Below are positions 11,689 to 22,306 of a stretch of DNA of 64,000 nucleotides, one piece after another. The notes beneath the pieces are model-generated. The model saw nothing but the letters and a program-made list of their open reading frames with translations. It was not told the origin of the DNA and made no database searches. This DNA is from Rhynchosporium graminicola. Its lineage: Eukaryota > Ascomycota > Leotiomycetes > Helotiales > Ploettnerulaceae. The position numbers were made by a program, and so were the translations under genes. The DNA lies in NCBI GenBank assembly GCA_900074885.1, contig FJUW01000003.1:1040196-1104195 (forward strand), given 5' to 3'. Position 1 is the first letter of the stretch. The number at the start of each line of letters is the position of its first letter.

Positions 11689-13237
11689 ATGATTTTGGAA
11701 GAGCAGAGATTCCTCCATGAGGATCTAGAGAGACTCGAGCAGGGCATCAGCGATCGTGTTGCTGAGGAGCCACGACTGGTAATCTCCCCATTCAGGACTT
11801 CAAATTGGGAAGTGCTAATTCAAAATTCAGGTCCGTGAGAAGCTAAATCGAGATCATCAGATCGCAGGCTTCCTCGACCGAATTCAAGACCAATCGAAGC
11901 GCCTACTTGAAATCTACAAGGATGCAGAGGGTGCGCGCACAAAAGAGATCCAATCAATATCTACCGGAGAACCACTAGAGGAATTTTACAGGCAATTAAC
12001 GGAGATCAAATCATTTCACCAGCGGTACCCAAATGAGCCTGTCGAGAACTTGGAAAGAGCTTACAAGAGGAAAGCCACGGGAGATGGCGAGACCCCAACC
12101 TATGAGATTGACAACTTGTTTACTGGAGAGGAAGCATTTGGCAGATACCTAGATCTTACTACCATTCACGAGATGTACCTGAACCTACCTAACATTAAAC
12201 GGCTCACATATCTGCAATACCTCGAGGCCTTCGATACCTTCACACCTCCATCATGCTCCGTCAAGCGTCCAGACAAAATGACCGATCAGTATTTCAACTA
12301 TGTTGGAGAGCTAGCAAGCTATCTCGAAGGCTTCCTACGACGAACCCGGCCCTTAGAAAATCTGCAGAGTCTCTTCACAAGCTTTGATGAGGATTTCGAG
12401 AAGGCCTGGAACGAGGATGATATTCCGGCCTGGAAGCCAGAACCAATAGGACCAGTCAAAGGAACAATTGGCGATGCTTTATACTGTGCCGATTGCGGCA
12501 AGGACTTCAAAAACGACAATGTCTACAAATCACACTTGACAGGAAAGAAGCATATGCGCGCGGCCGAGGCGAGAGCAGCACGACAAGCTGAGTCAGGAGG
12601 CAACCGGGAGATAGAAGCTGGCAAGCGAGGCACAAGCAAATTACGGCTGAAAGAGAGGGCGATTGCTGAGCGAGAATATCGAGTAAAGCGTCTGGCAGCG
12701 GCTATGTCGGGAGAGAGGAGCGACACTCGTGTTAATGTTGAGCGGAAACAAGGAATGACGGAGAGAGAGCGACAGATGGAATTAGATGCTCTGTTCGCTG
12801 AGACATCTATGGTGGCCCAAGGAGGGGAGTCTGATAGTGAATCCGACAATGACGAGAAGATCTACAATCCGCTCAAATTACCGTTGGCCTGGGATGGGAA
12901 ACCGATTCCTTTCTGGCTATACAAGCTGCACGGTCTTGGAGTGGAATTTAAATGCGAGATTTGCGGAAATTATGTCTACATGGGTCGAAGAGCGTTTGAC
13001 AAGCATTTTAACGAGACTCGACATATCTACGGGTTGAAGTGCTTGGGTATCACAAACACCACGCTATTCAGAGAAATTACCGATATTGCGGATGCTGTCA
13101 AGCTATGGGACAAGATCCAAAGAGACAAGAACAAGGGTAAGAAGGACGAGGGTGGCGTGGTTCAGATGGAGGATGCGGAGGGAAATGTCATGCCCGAAAA
13201 GGTCTACCTCGATCTACAAAAGCAAGGCCTACTTTAG
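11689..13237 (+). CDS. Splicing factor 3A subunit 3 (SF3a60/Prp9-like)
   Basis: Exons 11689-11778 and 11831-13237 (52-bp intron) encode 498 residues, the usual size of SF3A3. The N-terminus starts MILEEQRFLHEDLERL and continues through EKLNRDHQIAGFLDRI, characteristic of the family. A central helical region (LNLPNIKRLTYLQYLEAFDTF) precedes a matrin-type C2H2 finger (YCADCGKDFKNDNVYKSHLT...KKH). The C-terminal finger is CEICGNYVYMGRRAFDKHFN followed by ETRHIYGLKCLGI. The protein is part of the SF3a trimer of U2 snRNP and is needed for pre-spliceosome assembly at the branch point. The first exon was added because without it the protein would lack the conserved N-terminus. Confidence 0.93.
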
Positions 13238-13768
13238 ATAGGATTGGCCAGGGAAATATGAAGGAAAATGTACGAGTATGTATTCATCGGGCCGCCTGTA
13301 TTAATACCAACCAATGGGCTTCGAAAGGTCTTCCAGGCTTCATGACTGCTCTGGAGTGAAAATATTCTATTTCTGCGGTATAGCCGAACACCGGTACTAC
13401 TGTACAAATAGTTTATTCTAGTTTTGGAGTGGCCGACGATTTGCTCCATTTTCAGTCCTATTAGTACTCATTTAGTCGGGTTTGTACCATACTAACTCCT
13501 TTGTGAGGCTCGAGTGAGTTTAGTTATCTGTTCGAACGATGGTACCGAGACACGCTTGCAAATTTTTCTCAGCACACAAAGTCCAGCTTGAGCTATAGCC
13601 GAGATATTCAATGGCCTTTTGGCATTCTAAAGTTATAGCTGAGTCACTAATGCAATTTTCATTTTTCACATTTTATTTTCTCCCGTCTTCCTCAAACTCT
13701 TCCACGCACACTCTCACACACCCCATTCCTACGACACATCATCCGGCAAGTCTACAGGAGCAAGCAAT
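13238..13768. other. Intergenic / promoter of secreted-protein gene
   Basis: About 530 bp. The last 100 bases before the start codon are a pyrimidine-rich leader (runs of TTTTC, TCTCACACACC), typical of fungal 5' UTRs. Nothing else is seen. Confidence 0.5.
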
Positions 13769-15565
13769 ATGAAGCTCACAGCTTTTCTCGCAGCTGCCAT
13801 TTTGGCATACCCGTAAGTCTTCAAGGCAGCAGGTCCTTTAGGCTTCATAAAAACAATGCTAAACATTTTCATACAGTGCGATGGCTGCTCCTGCCAAGCA
13901 ACCTGGAACCAACGGTACCGCCACGGGCACAACACTTTCCCACAAGTACGTATGGGCCACTAGCAAGACAATCGGCAACAGGCCTGGGCCTACTGGGGTG
14001 AATCCAACGTACAGAAAGAAGCCAGCCAGCGTACATGGCTATCAAAGGTTGAACTTCACCAGGACAATCACTCACAAGCCTAGACCTGCTGGATTCAAGT
14101 CGGCTACAGGAAATAAGCCAGTCAATTTCAAGGCCATTCCAACCACCCAGGACCTTACTGAAGTTACTCGCGAGGGCGAGAAACCCGATGAGCAACTCGG
14201 CCCAATCCCGATTTCCGTCGCTCCCAATGGTATCATAAGTCCTGCTTCTAGCTTCGAACCATCTTCAGCAGATGAAATGGAGGATACTTCCCAGAAACTG
14301 GAGCAAGATACCGCGTCCCTTGAGTCCCGAGCTGCAGTGTGGAAGCCAGCGGAGATCAATAATTACCACGAAGGTGTTAAGATCGACATTAGAAACAGCA
14401 TTATTGAACTGAAGGACAAGCTTGACTACCTCAATAAGGCAGGACTTCTCACCTCCGAACAAGCTAACAAACAAATCGATGAGCTTACCAATGTCATCTC
14501 GAGGCGAAACAAGCTTAACTTCATCAAGGAGACTTCTTTCATCGACGAGATGCTCCCTGCTCTTAGAATGCACATCGTCTCTGAGATCGAGAACGGCCCT
14601 AAGGTGGATTCTAACACCAATGCACCTTTGACCGAGGCGCAAAAGGCTGAGCAAGACTCCATGTTCGCCAATTTGCACGCTCATTACATCCTGGAGGGCC
14701 TTCAGGAGAAGCTTGTCCGTCTGGCTCGTAATCGCAAGCTTGACAAGAGGCTTGGTAACATCAATATCATGCAGACTCGTCAGATCATTCAGACTACTCC
14801 AAATCTTTCGAAGAACGATTTGAGATTCTATGAGGGACAACTCGAGCGTACTGAGAAGGCCATGCAGGCCATAGTGAAGAAGAAGCTTGTCGACCTCCCT
14901 GCTTCAGGTCAGTACTTTCTCTGCAGCTTTTGCAAGTCCTGACCCGTGTCTATGGACTGCTCTCCTCATCAATCTGACCCGCTAGATCATGATTACTAAC
15001 GCGCCATCTAGCGGTCTCGTTGGTTCCATTGCTTCAAAGTCCTTTGAATTCCGATTTCAAGCTCCCGGGCGAACACGACACGTTGGTCGAGCCCTCTGTC
15101 GAAGAATTCGCCTCTCAAAACCAGGATCTCCAAAATGGTATTTCGATGATCGAGGGTCGTTCCACTCCTCTCGTCGAAATATTACCTTTCCCAGATCATA
15201 TCCGAGAGACAATGCACCGGGTTACAGTCCATAATTTCCACAAGCGAGATGCCAATGTCACAGACAATTCCTCCAACTTCGTCAATCTTACTGTTACTGA
15301 TACGGCACCTATCACTATAAATAAGACGGTTCCTGAGGATTCTTACTGGATCGACTTTGGCGCTCCGGAATGTTTGAAGATCATCTTTGACGAAGATCTT
15401 GATCAGGCTAAGCTGGAAAAATTCGAGTCCTGCGAGGAGAAGTTCGAGCCTGAGATTGAGGCGATTGAGACTGAGGAGGCAGCAGTTGAGGCAAGAAATA
15501 TCGAAAAGCATGTCTACGAGATGGACACAGATAAGGCTGAGTGGGGAAGAGGTGTTATTCACTAG
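13769..15565 (+). CDS. Predicted secreted helical protein, unknown function
   Basis: Three exons (13769-13812, 13877-14907, 15012-15565) encode 542 residues. The tiny first exon supplies a textbook signal peptide, MKLTAFLAAAILAYPAMA, with likely cleavage before APAKQ. This justifies the start and the first intron. The second intron has a strong ATTACTAAC branch point. Residues about 20-170 are low-complexity and rich in Pro, Thr, Gly and Lys. Residues about 170-360 look alpha-helical and charged. The last 180 residues contain several N-glycosylation sequons (NVT, NSS, NLT, NKT), a KR dibasic site and two cysteines (PECLK, ESCEE). I recognise no domain. It could be a cell-wall-associated or effector-like protein, but the size is large for a typical effector. 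Confidence 0.75.
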
Positions 15566-16184
15566 AAACGTCAAACATCCCTCTCTTTGGCTTAGGTCAG
15601 TAGTCAGGGTACTACATCAAATAGGGCATTTTTCCGGCGTTATTCTCTGAAGAGATGTCAGGAGTCAGGCCGGGTGTAGTATGTATTTTGGAATTTTGCT
15701 GGCGTTATATTGTCTTTATAAAATTCAAATACATTTCACTCCTCTAAATGTCTAAATTTTACCACCGATGCTCATGCTCAATGCTTTTGTCTCTTTTTTA
15801 TTACACCACTTGTAAGCTTTTATAATTGCCTCCTTGTCACCAGCGAGAACCTCATTTGCATATATGCAGTAATTCTTGATGGATAAGAACAGTGTTATCT
15901 TCGCAATGCTGTTTAAAATCTATGCTCGAAGTCCATCAATAACTCAATGCAATTCCATCGTAGTGTTCACATGAACATAGTACTCTGATGTATTGTGCCC
16001 ACAGACACCCTTTTCCCTCAATCTATGCTGTGTAAATTCCATCGTAGTCGTAAGTATTCGTATCCTGAAATTTCAGCGCAGTATACCAAATATCCTATCG
16101 TATCCAATGCACCCCTCAAAATCAAGCGTGAAATTGATCGCAAAATATATCGCAAATAGCACACGTCAAGTCATCCTTCGATAC
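15566..16184. other. Intergenic between convergent genes
   Basis: About 620 bp, AT-rich, holding the 3' ends of the secreted-protein gene and the SET gene. No gene or repeat is seen. Confidence 0.55.
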
Positions 16185-18465
16185 TCAAGCACTGACTCCA
16201 CTTTCCTCGACATCTTCCATTCCACAATCAAGTGTTGACTGATCTCTTGCAATATTCAGAATCGTTTTTGCCGTTTCATTACGATTCTCCTCCTCACAAA
16301 TGGCACACCCACAACCGTTGTCGAACCACTTCCCAAGCCACGCACGCTTTCCATCTCGACCACCGCCAATCTCTGCATCTCCATCCCCTTTAGGATTTCC
16401 AACATAGGAGATCTTGAGTTCTTCTCCTTTCGTGATGTCGCGAGCAGCTTTACACCAAACTGCACTGCATCCTGGTTGGAGATACCCATCATCTATGCTC
16501 TCCAACCACTCAATGCCAACATCGCCACTAGGGCAGGCTCCGTGCCATGAGACATTTGGCTCGCAGGAGTGATTGAAGAACAGGTAGTTTGGATTGATGT
16601 TCACCAAACTTACGTCCTTGCCAGTGAGATTTGTCGTAGCCATGTTTGCATTATTCTCGACTCTCCAGAAGATGGTCTGGATAACCTCGGGGCTCCAACT
16701 ATCATCGGTGTAGATGTCTACACCGAGCTGGAGAAGAATTTGTGTAGGAGCAACGACGTTTGTGAAGTAGAGCCATGAATGGGACATGTCAAATTGTCCC
16801 ATGATCTTGTCTTTTGCTGGGTAATTCGCAGACATTCTGACGAGTAGTGGATGTTGCAGCGGATGCAAATTTTTCTTGGACGTGCGGATATCAGCAAGGA
16901 CAACAGCGACGACTCGGAGGAAGTTGACACATTTCCAGTGTCCGCCCGCGCCAGAAGTTTTGCCCTTCTTGATTTTCTCGTACAGCCAATTGAAGTTTTT
17001 GCCACACAAAACTTTGTGATAACCGTTTGAGGCTTGCTTGTAACACTTGAGAGAACAAAAAGCCACCTCGTTGCAGCATGTAGGGAGAAGAATCTTGTCT
17101 GGGCGCATGTAAGGTGGCATCAAACATCCTTGACAAGCGTCGCAATGCTCCAACTTGTTGGAGTTGATATCCGAAACACCTGTGACGGTTCTATCCACCA
17201 TAATGATCTCGCCTTCCACAATATCGCGAGTTGCGAAGATGCCTAAGGGACCAACATCCTCGCCCTCTTTGGCAACTTCTAAAATTGCGTCACCAAAGAC
17301 GACAGGTTTTACCTCACAAGAGGAACCTGCGAAACCTTTATTGGCTTCTCGTAAAGTGGCTGGAGTACGATTGTAGAGAATTTGGTCCATCCAGGGATAT
17401 TTCTTCTGGTAGATTTTTCCCATACGTGTGGCTTCGATCACGTCCTCTTTCTTCATGTCTTTCTCCACTTCTTTGTACATTCTGCTGCGATCGAGAAAGC
17501 CAGCTTTGAGCTCAGCTTGGAGTGCTTGGAGCTCATCATCTTCAGGATACTCTGCAAGAGCAGTCTTTGCGAGAACAAGGCCTTCCCAATTTGCAGCAGT
17601 GCCCAAAAGGCCTGAGAGCAGAACATGATATGCCTGTAAGTGAAGGGTTTGGAGACCATCGTCCGAAGATAATTGAGCATATCCTCTGTACTTGTTTAAG
17701 ATTAAACTCATTGCAAGCATGTCTAGCTGAGTATATCCTGAGGTTGAAGGAATGTCGTTGTGGGTGCGGATCGTCAGATTTGAAGTAGTCGATTGTTGGA
17801 GTGCAGCTTCGATGAGGAGAAGAGCTCGGTGTGCGTTAGCCACCGAGATGTCTGAGAATCCGAGTTGGCCGTGTGTACTGCTCAGAGTGAGCAAAGGAAC
17901 CGGATCGTATGCAAAACGAGAGACATCGTGAGCGACAGCTTCACGGTATGCGATGACTGCATCAAGACCACCCTTTGAAAGAAGTCAGCATTATTTTAAC
18001 AAAAAAAAAGAGGTTGAGACTTACGCTCATCTGCAGTTCCAATAGAGGTTGCAAGTAAAATGGACTGGTACCCAGCCAATCTCCACGAATTACAGGTTTC
18101 ACTTTTGCTTTTTCTTCCTTATCAATGCAAACTTCCATAGAACTTTCACTTGCCATTTGGATGCCTGCAGAAGCGTCCTGATTATTGATTTCGGGAGTAG
18201 CAGAAACTTCAACGCCCTCCATGGTTACATCAATGACAGAATACTGCTGGATCGATCCAGATGTCCAGGTTGAAGAGACAGCTTCTTTTTCGTCGTCATA
18301 AAGACCTGCAAAAGCACGTTGAAGCTTCTGCTTGGCGGACAAAGACTTTGCTTTCGCGGGCTTGATGGCAGAGTATATACTCATTGGTGATGCATAGCTT
18401 GATTTATCGTTTGAAAAGTCGCCATTTGACGACATGTGGACAGGAGTATCTGGTGTTTGAGCCAT
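16185..18465 (-). CDS. SMYD-like protein with MYND-split SET domain
   Basis: Two exons (18465-18025 and 17972-16185; 52-bp intron with donor GTAAGT) encode 742 residues. The N-terminal 150 residues are Ser/Lys-rich. A helical, TPR-like region (about 150-340) follows. A SET domain begins near residue 388 (GPLGIFATRDIVEGE). It is split by a MYND-like zinc cluster at about 423-470 (CDACQGC, CC, FCSLKCY, YHKVLC). It resumes with the S-adenosylmethionine-site motif NHSCEPN near 614, GEELKISYVG near 664 and a post-SET cluster GCGCAICEEEN near 700. This order matches SMYD-type protein lysine methyltransferases. The substrate, histone or other, cannot be read from sequence. Fungal relatives are usually annotated only as SET or TPR-SET proteins. 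Confidence 0.85.
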
Positions 18466-21079
18466 AATTGGGTTTGCGGGTACGGTGTGAGAAATCCAGT
18501 CGTCAGATCTGAATTGGTAATGGTAAGCTGTGAGAGAGCTGGCTAGGTCTAGGAAAGCTGAAGCTGATTTAACGCAGGTGTAAGGACAAGATTGTCAACT
18601 AGTCAAGCTCGAGAATATTAGCTTAGTATCGCAAACGACTTGGTCCCTCTGTGATGCTTGATAGTACAGAGGGCTTGGGGTAGTTGTCGCTATTTCTTGC
18701 TTGTTTTTGGTTTGTTCATGTCAGATAAACAGCATTTTGCAAGATTGTGGGATACATTGGCAGATAGAGGAAAATAAAACATTAGAGGAATTTCACTAAC
18801 CTCGATATAGTGGTCTTGAGAGCTAGGGTCAAAGAAGCGCAAGGTCTGCAGTGAGGAAAAGAACTTTAAGTCCTGTTCTCAGTCTCTGGATTAAAGATGT
18901 GAACAGCTTGAGAAGAGCAGGCCAAATATTCAAGATAGTAATGTAAAGATGGTAGATGAATGTGTTGAGGAATCACTGTATGGATGGATTGAGTGGAACC
19001 TCTGAATATGTTTGACGAGAGGTAGTATTAAAGATGTGCTGCAATGGGGATAGAGGTGGTTTTAGAATTGTTGTGGATGTGTATATTGGAGGAAGGAAAT
19101 TCGTAGCTTAGTTGAAGGACGTGGGGTTTATATAGCCCTATCGGGAGACTGTCTCCTATTGGTGCAGCAGGAGTGAAATTGTTCGAAGTGAATTTGCATC
19201 AATAGCGAGAACTCTACCAAAATTGCTCCAGCTTCATGACAAGAATTTTTTTGGTTTTGAAATTCACGGATTTGAAGAAGTCCAATGGTGTTAGGTGGAG
19301 TCACATTCGAAAAGTGAGCTCCAGACCCATCTTGGTCCACTAGTAATTTTCCTCAATACCTCATGGGTTCAGGGATCTCTTCAATGATTTATCCTCATTT
19401 ATTTGCTGACTGAGGTTATAACGAGATATTGTTACTTATAGCTTTTATTTCCTGTGTGTCTTCATCTTGTAGATCCAAGTCCGAGCGGCTGTCCAACATC
19501 GCAGTCTTTAGACACCGCATTTCAGAGAATTCAACATCCTCCGAGCCTCCATCAAAATCTTTCATATCAATGTCGCCTAAACATTTCAGACATCGCTGAA
19601 GACTGCCCTCCATAAAACCTACGCATTTTTACGAAACATCCCCACCGTGTGCTCACTCGAATATCCCATGGTTCCGGTCAATTTCTTGCTAAGCACATTC
19701 ATTTCGTAGGGAAGCACTACAATGCAAGTAAGTATATATCTGATAAAATCTGGTGATATTGATGTTCCCTATACTATGGTACGTGGCAATTTCTGATTTA
19801 GTTTTGTCAGAGCGAGACTGAGCACGTCCTAGTCACGAAGGACCTCTTCAACAGTCGCTGAATTGATTTTGCGAAAAATCGATGTGTTGGATCATTCACT
19901 GGTCTAGATCTGTTGCCGATCGATGCTGCCGGAGATTAATGATTTCTTTAACTGTCCGGACAGACTTGAGAAGTAGCATTGAAATATCAAGCTCTAACTG
20001 GACTCGGGCCTTGTAAGAACGAAAATGATTCTGGTCATGAATATCAGCTGAAATTCTCGCGATTGAAGAATTCATAAATACCATGCTAGGGTTTCCACCT
20101 AGGGAAGTACAATCTCGCAGATGTCGAACATCATTTATTTGCCATTCGCAATCGTGTTCCTTCTTGTGACCTCCGACAAAGCGATTTCTTCTTCTCTCTC
20201 TTCGGTTTTATTTACGAATATGAAGCACAATTGACGATGAAACCAGATCATAGCGTTATTCGGGGAAGATCGCTGTTTCCTGATTGTTCCTGAATGGACC
20301 TTTCGTGTTTGAATTGTCTGTCTCGACAAGAACGGGAACCGCAATCCGCTGTCCATCTTATCACTTGACCATTGAACAGTTAAGTAAAGAGAGTTGCACG
20401 ATTCTTGCTAAATCGACGAGTTCTAGCACAGGAAGTTCTTGCATTCCTGAACTATTTTACCTTTCTCTGCTCTGAAAACGTGGTCGTCAGATAAACAAAG
20501 GAAGCGAGATTAACCGAGCCCGGAATCGACGCTCAATAGCCGTTCGAACGTTTCCCAGTAAAAAGCCGGGGTCACCATCATTTCAACACTAGTCGCGGAA
20601 TCTTATGTGTCGAGTGCGTCCAATGAGTTGCACGTTTTCAAGTCTAGTTGAGGGAAATCTGGCTTCTGCATGTATGAGAAATTCGCAATTGCCAAATTCC
20701 ATCCCACTTCTCACCATAATTCGAAGTATACCCCTGTCCATGTCGGCATTTGAGCATTTGAGGTTTCAAGTCCTCCAATTGGGTTTCCAAAACCAATATG
20801 TCCAGCTGAATCGTAACACTCGTACGTTGCGTTTAAAACATCCAATCACAATTAATCTCCAAGCGTCGAGAGCTGCCCGATAGTGGAGATCCTACCCCAC
20901 CTTCGGAGACCGCACGACTTACCCGAATACCCTCGCGTAGATGGTAGCCCGAGAAACACCCGATCGAGAGGCTTCTAAACATCAGGAGAGGCTTTCTGCC
21001 CTTGTTAATAATTCATACTCAACAATAAACCCAACATAAATAGCTCCACCAGGTCAAGCCCAATTAAAAATACACAGCC
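18466..21079. other. Long intergenic region between divergent genes
   Basis: 2.6 kb upstream of both the SET gene and ACC deaminase. Short frames on both strands are rich in stops on either side and have no domain or signal peptide. There is a TATATA stretch near 19126. I see no RNA gene or repeat. Transcribed leaders of either flanking gene may extend into it. Confidence 0.5.
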
Positions 21080-22306
21080 ATGGCACCCCTAATTCTCCCC
21101 GAGCCATTTGCCAGTATTCCCAAATCCGATTTCCTATTCGGACCTTCGCCCGTTCACCACTTACTGCGAATCTCAGAAGCTTTAGGTGGGAAAGTAGCTA
21201 TTTGGGCTAAAAGAGAGGATTGTAATTCTGGGATTGCTTTTGGTGGGAACAAGACGAGGAAATTGGAGTTAGTGCTTCTCACCCCCATTCTTGTTTCATG
21301 AGAGCTTGTCGTTCGAAGTCGGGCTTGGGGATAGGTAACTAATTTGTGTCCTGGATAGGTATTTGATTCCGGAAGCATTAGATCAGGGATGCGATACTCT
21401 TATCAGTATTGGTGGTGTGCAGAGTAATCATACGAGACAGGTTGCTGGCGTGGCTGCGAAGTTGGGATTGAAGGTACGTATTCAAATTCACATACTGTCA
21501 TATGATGATCTACATTCAATCATATACCTTCCTCTCGAGACATATTGATAGAATCGTTTTAGGCCAAACTAGTACAAGAGCACTGGGTCGACTGGACCGA
21601 CCCAGGCTACTCCAAAGTCGGCAACATCCAAATCTCCCGGCTCATGGGCGCGTCTCCACGTCTCGACCCCTCCACCTTCGGCATAGGTCATAAACAAACA
21701 TTAGCAGATCTGACTCAAGAAGTCATCACCTCCGGCGGGAAGCCCTACTACATCCCAGCCGGTGCATCTGACCATCCTCTCGGTGGTCTCGGGTTCGCGC
21801 GCTGGGCTTTCGAAGTCGCGAACCAAGAAAAAGAGTTGGGTGTTTTCTTCGATACGGTTATTGTGTGTGCTGTTACGGGCAGTACGTTCGCGGGTATGAT
21901 TGCCGGGTTCAAACTCTGGGAGAAGCATGGAGGCAGGAAGAGGAGGGTTATTGGGATTGATGCTTCTGCCAAGCCGCAAGAAACTCGCGAGCAAGTTTTG
22001 AGGATCGCGAAATTTACTGCTGCAAAAATTGGGTTAGAGGATGGAGATGTGGACGAAAGTGATGTGGAGTTAGATGAGAGGTATCATGATGGCTGTTATG
22101 GTATTCCCGGGGAGATGACGAAGAATGCTATGAGGTTTGGGGCGGAGACAGAGGGTTTTATTACGGATCCTGTGTATGAGGGGAAGAGTCTCGCGGGATT
22201 GATGGATTTGGTGAAGAAAGAGGAGATCAAAGAGGGAAGTACGGTTTTGTATGCGCATCTTGGAGGACAGTTGGCGCTGAATGCTTATTCGGAGTTATTT
22301 GAGTAG
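21080..22306 (+). CDS. 1-aminocyclopropane-1-carboxylate (ACC) deaminase
   Basis: Exons 21080-21267, 21359-21473 and 21563-22306 give 348 residues, the standard size. The enzyme is a fold-type-II PLP protein that opens ACC, the ethylene precursor, to 2-oxobutanoate and ammonia. The PLP lysine is in [10 protein letters not shown] and the phosphate site region is [14 protein letters not shown]. Residues separating true ACC deaminase from the sister D-cysteine desulfhydrase are present: Tyr-Glu in DPVYEGKS, the tyrosine in CYGIPGE and Leu in [13 protein letters not shown], where desulfhydrases tend to have Thr. The first intron uses a GTTAGT donor. In fungi this gene is scattered, and it is linked to plant association or to ACC metabolism within the fungus itself. 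No neighbouring gene suggests a pathway. Confidence 0.92.

Noticed and set aside
14265..14840. 191-codon minus-strand frame inside the secreted-protein gene
   Set aside because: It lies opposite a long well-supported exon and has no domain. A shadow frame.
20605..20883. 92-codon frame upstream of ACC deaminase
   Set aside because: No domain or coding bias, and it cannot be spliced into the ACC deaminase start. Treated as non-coding.
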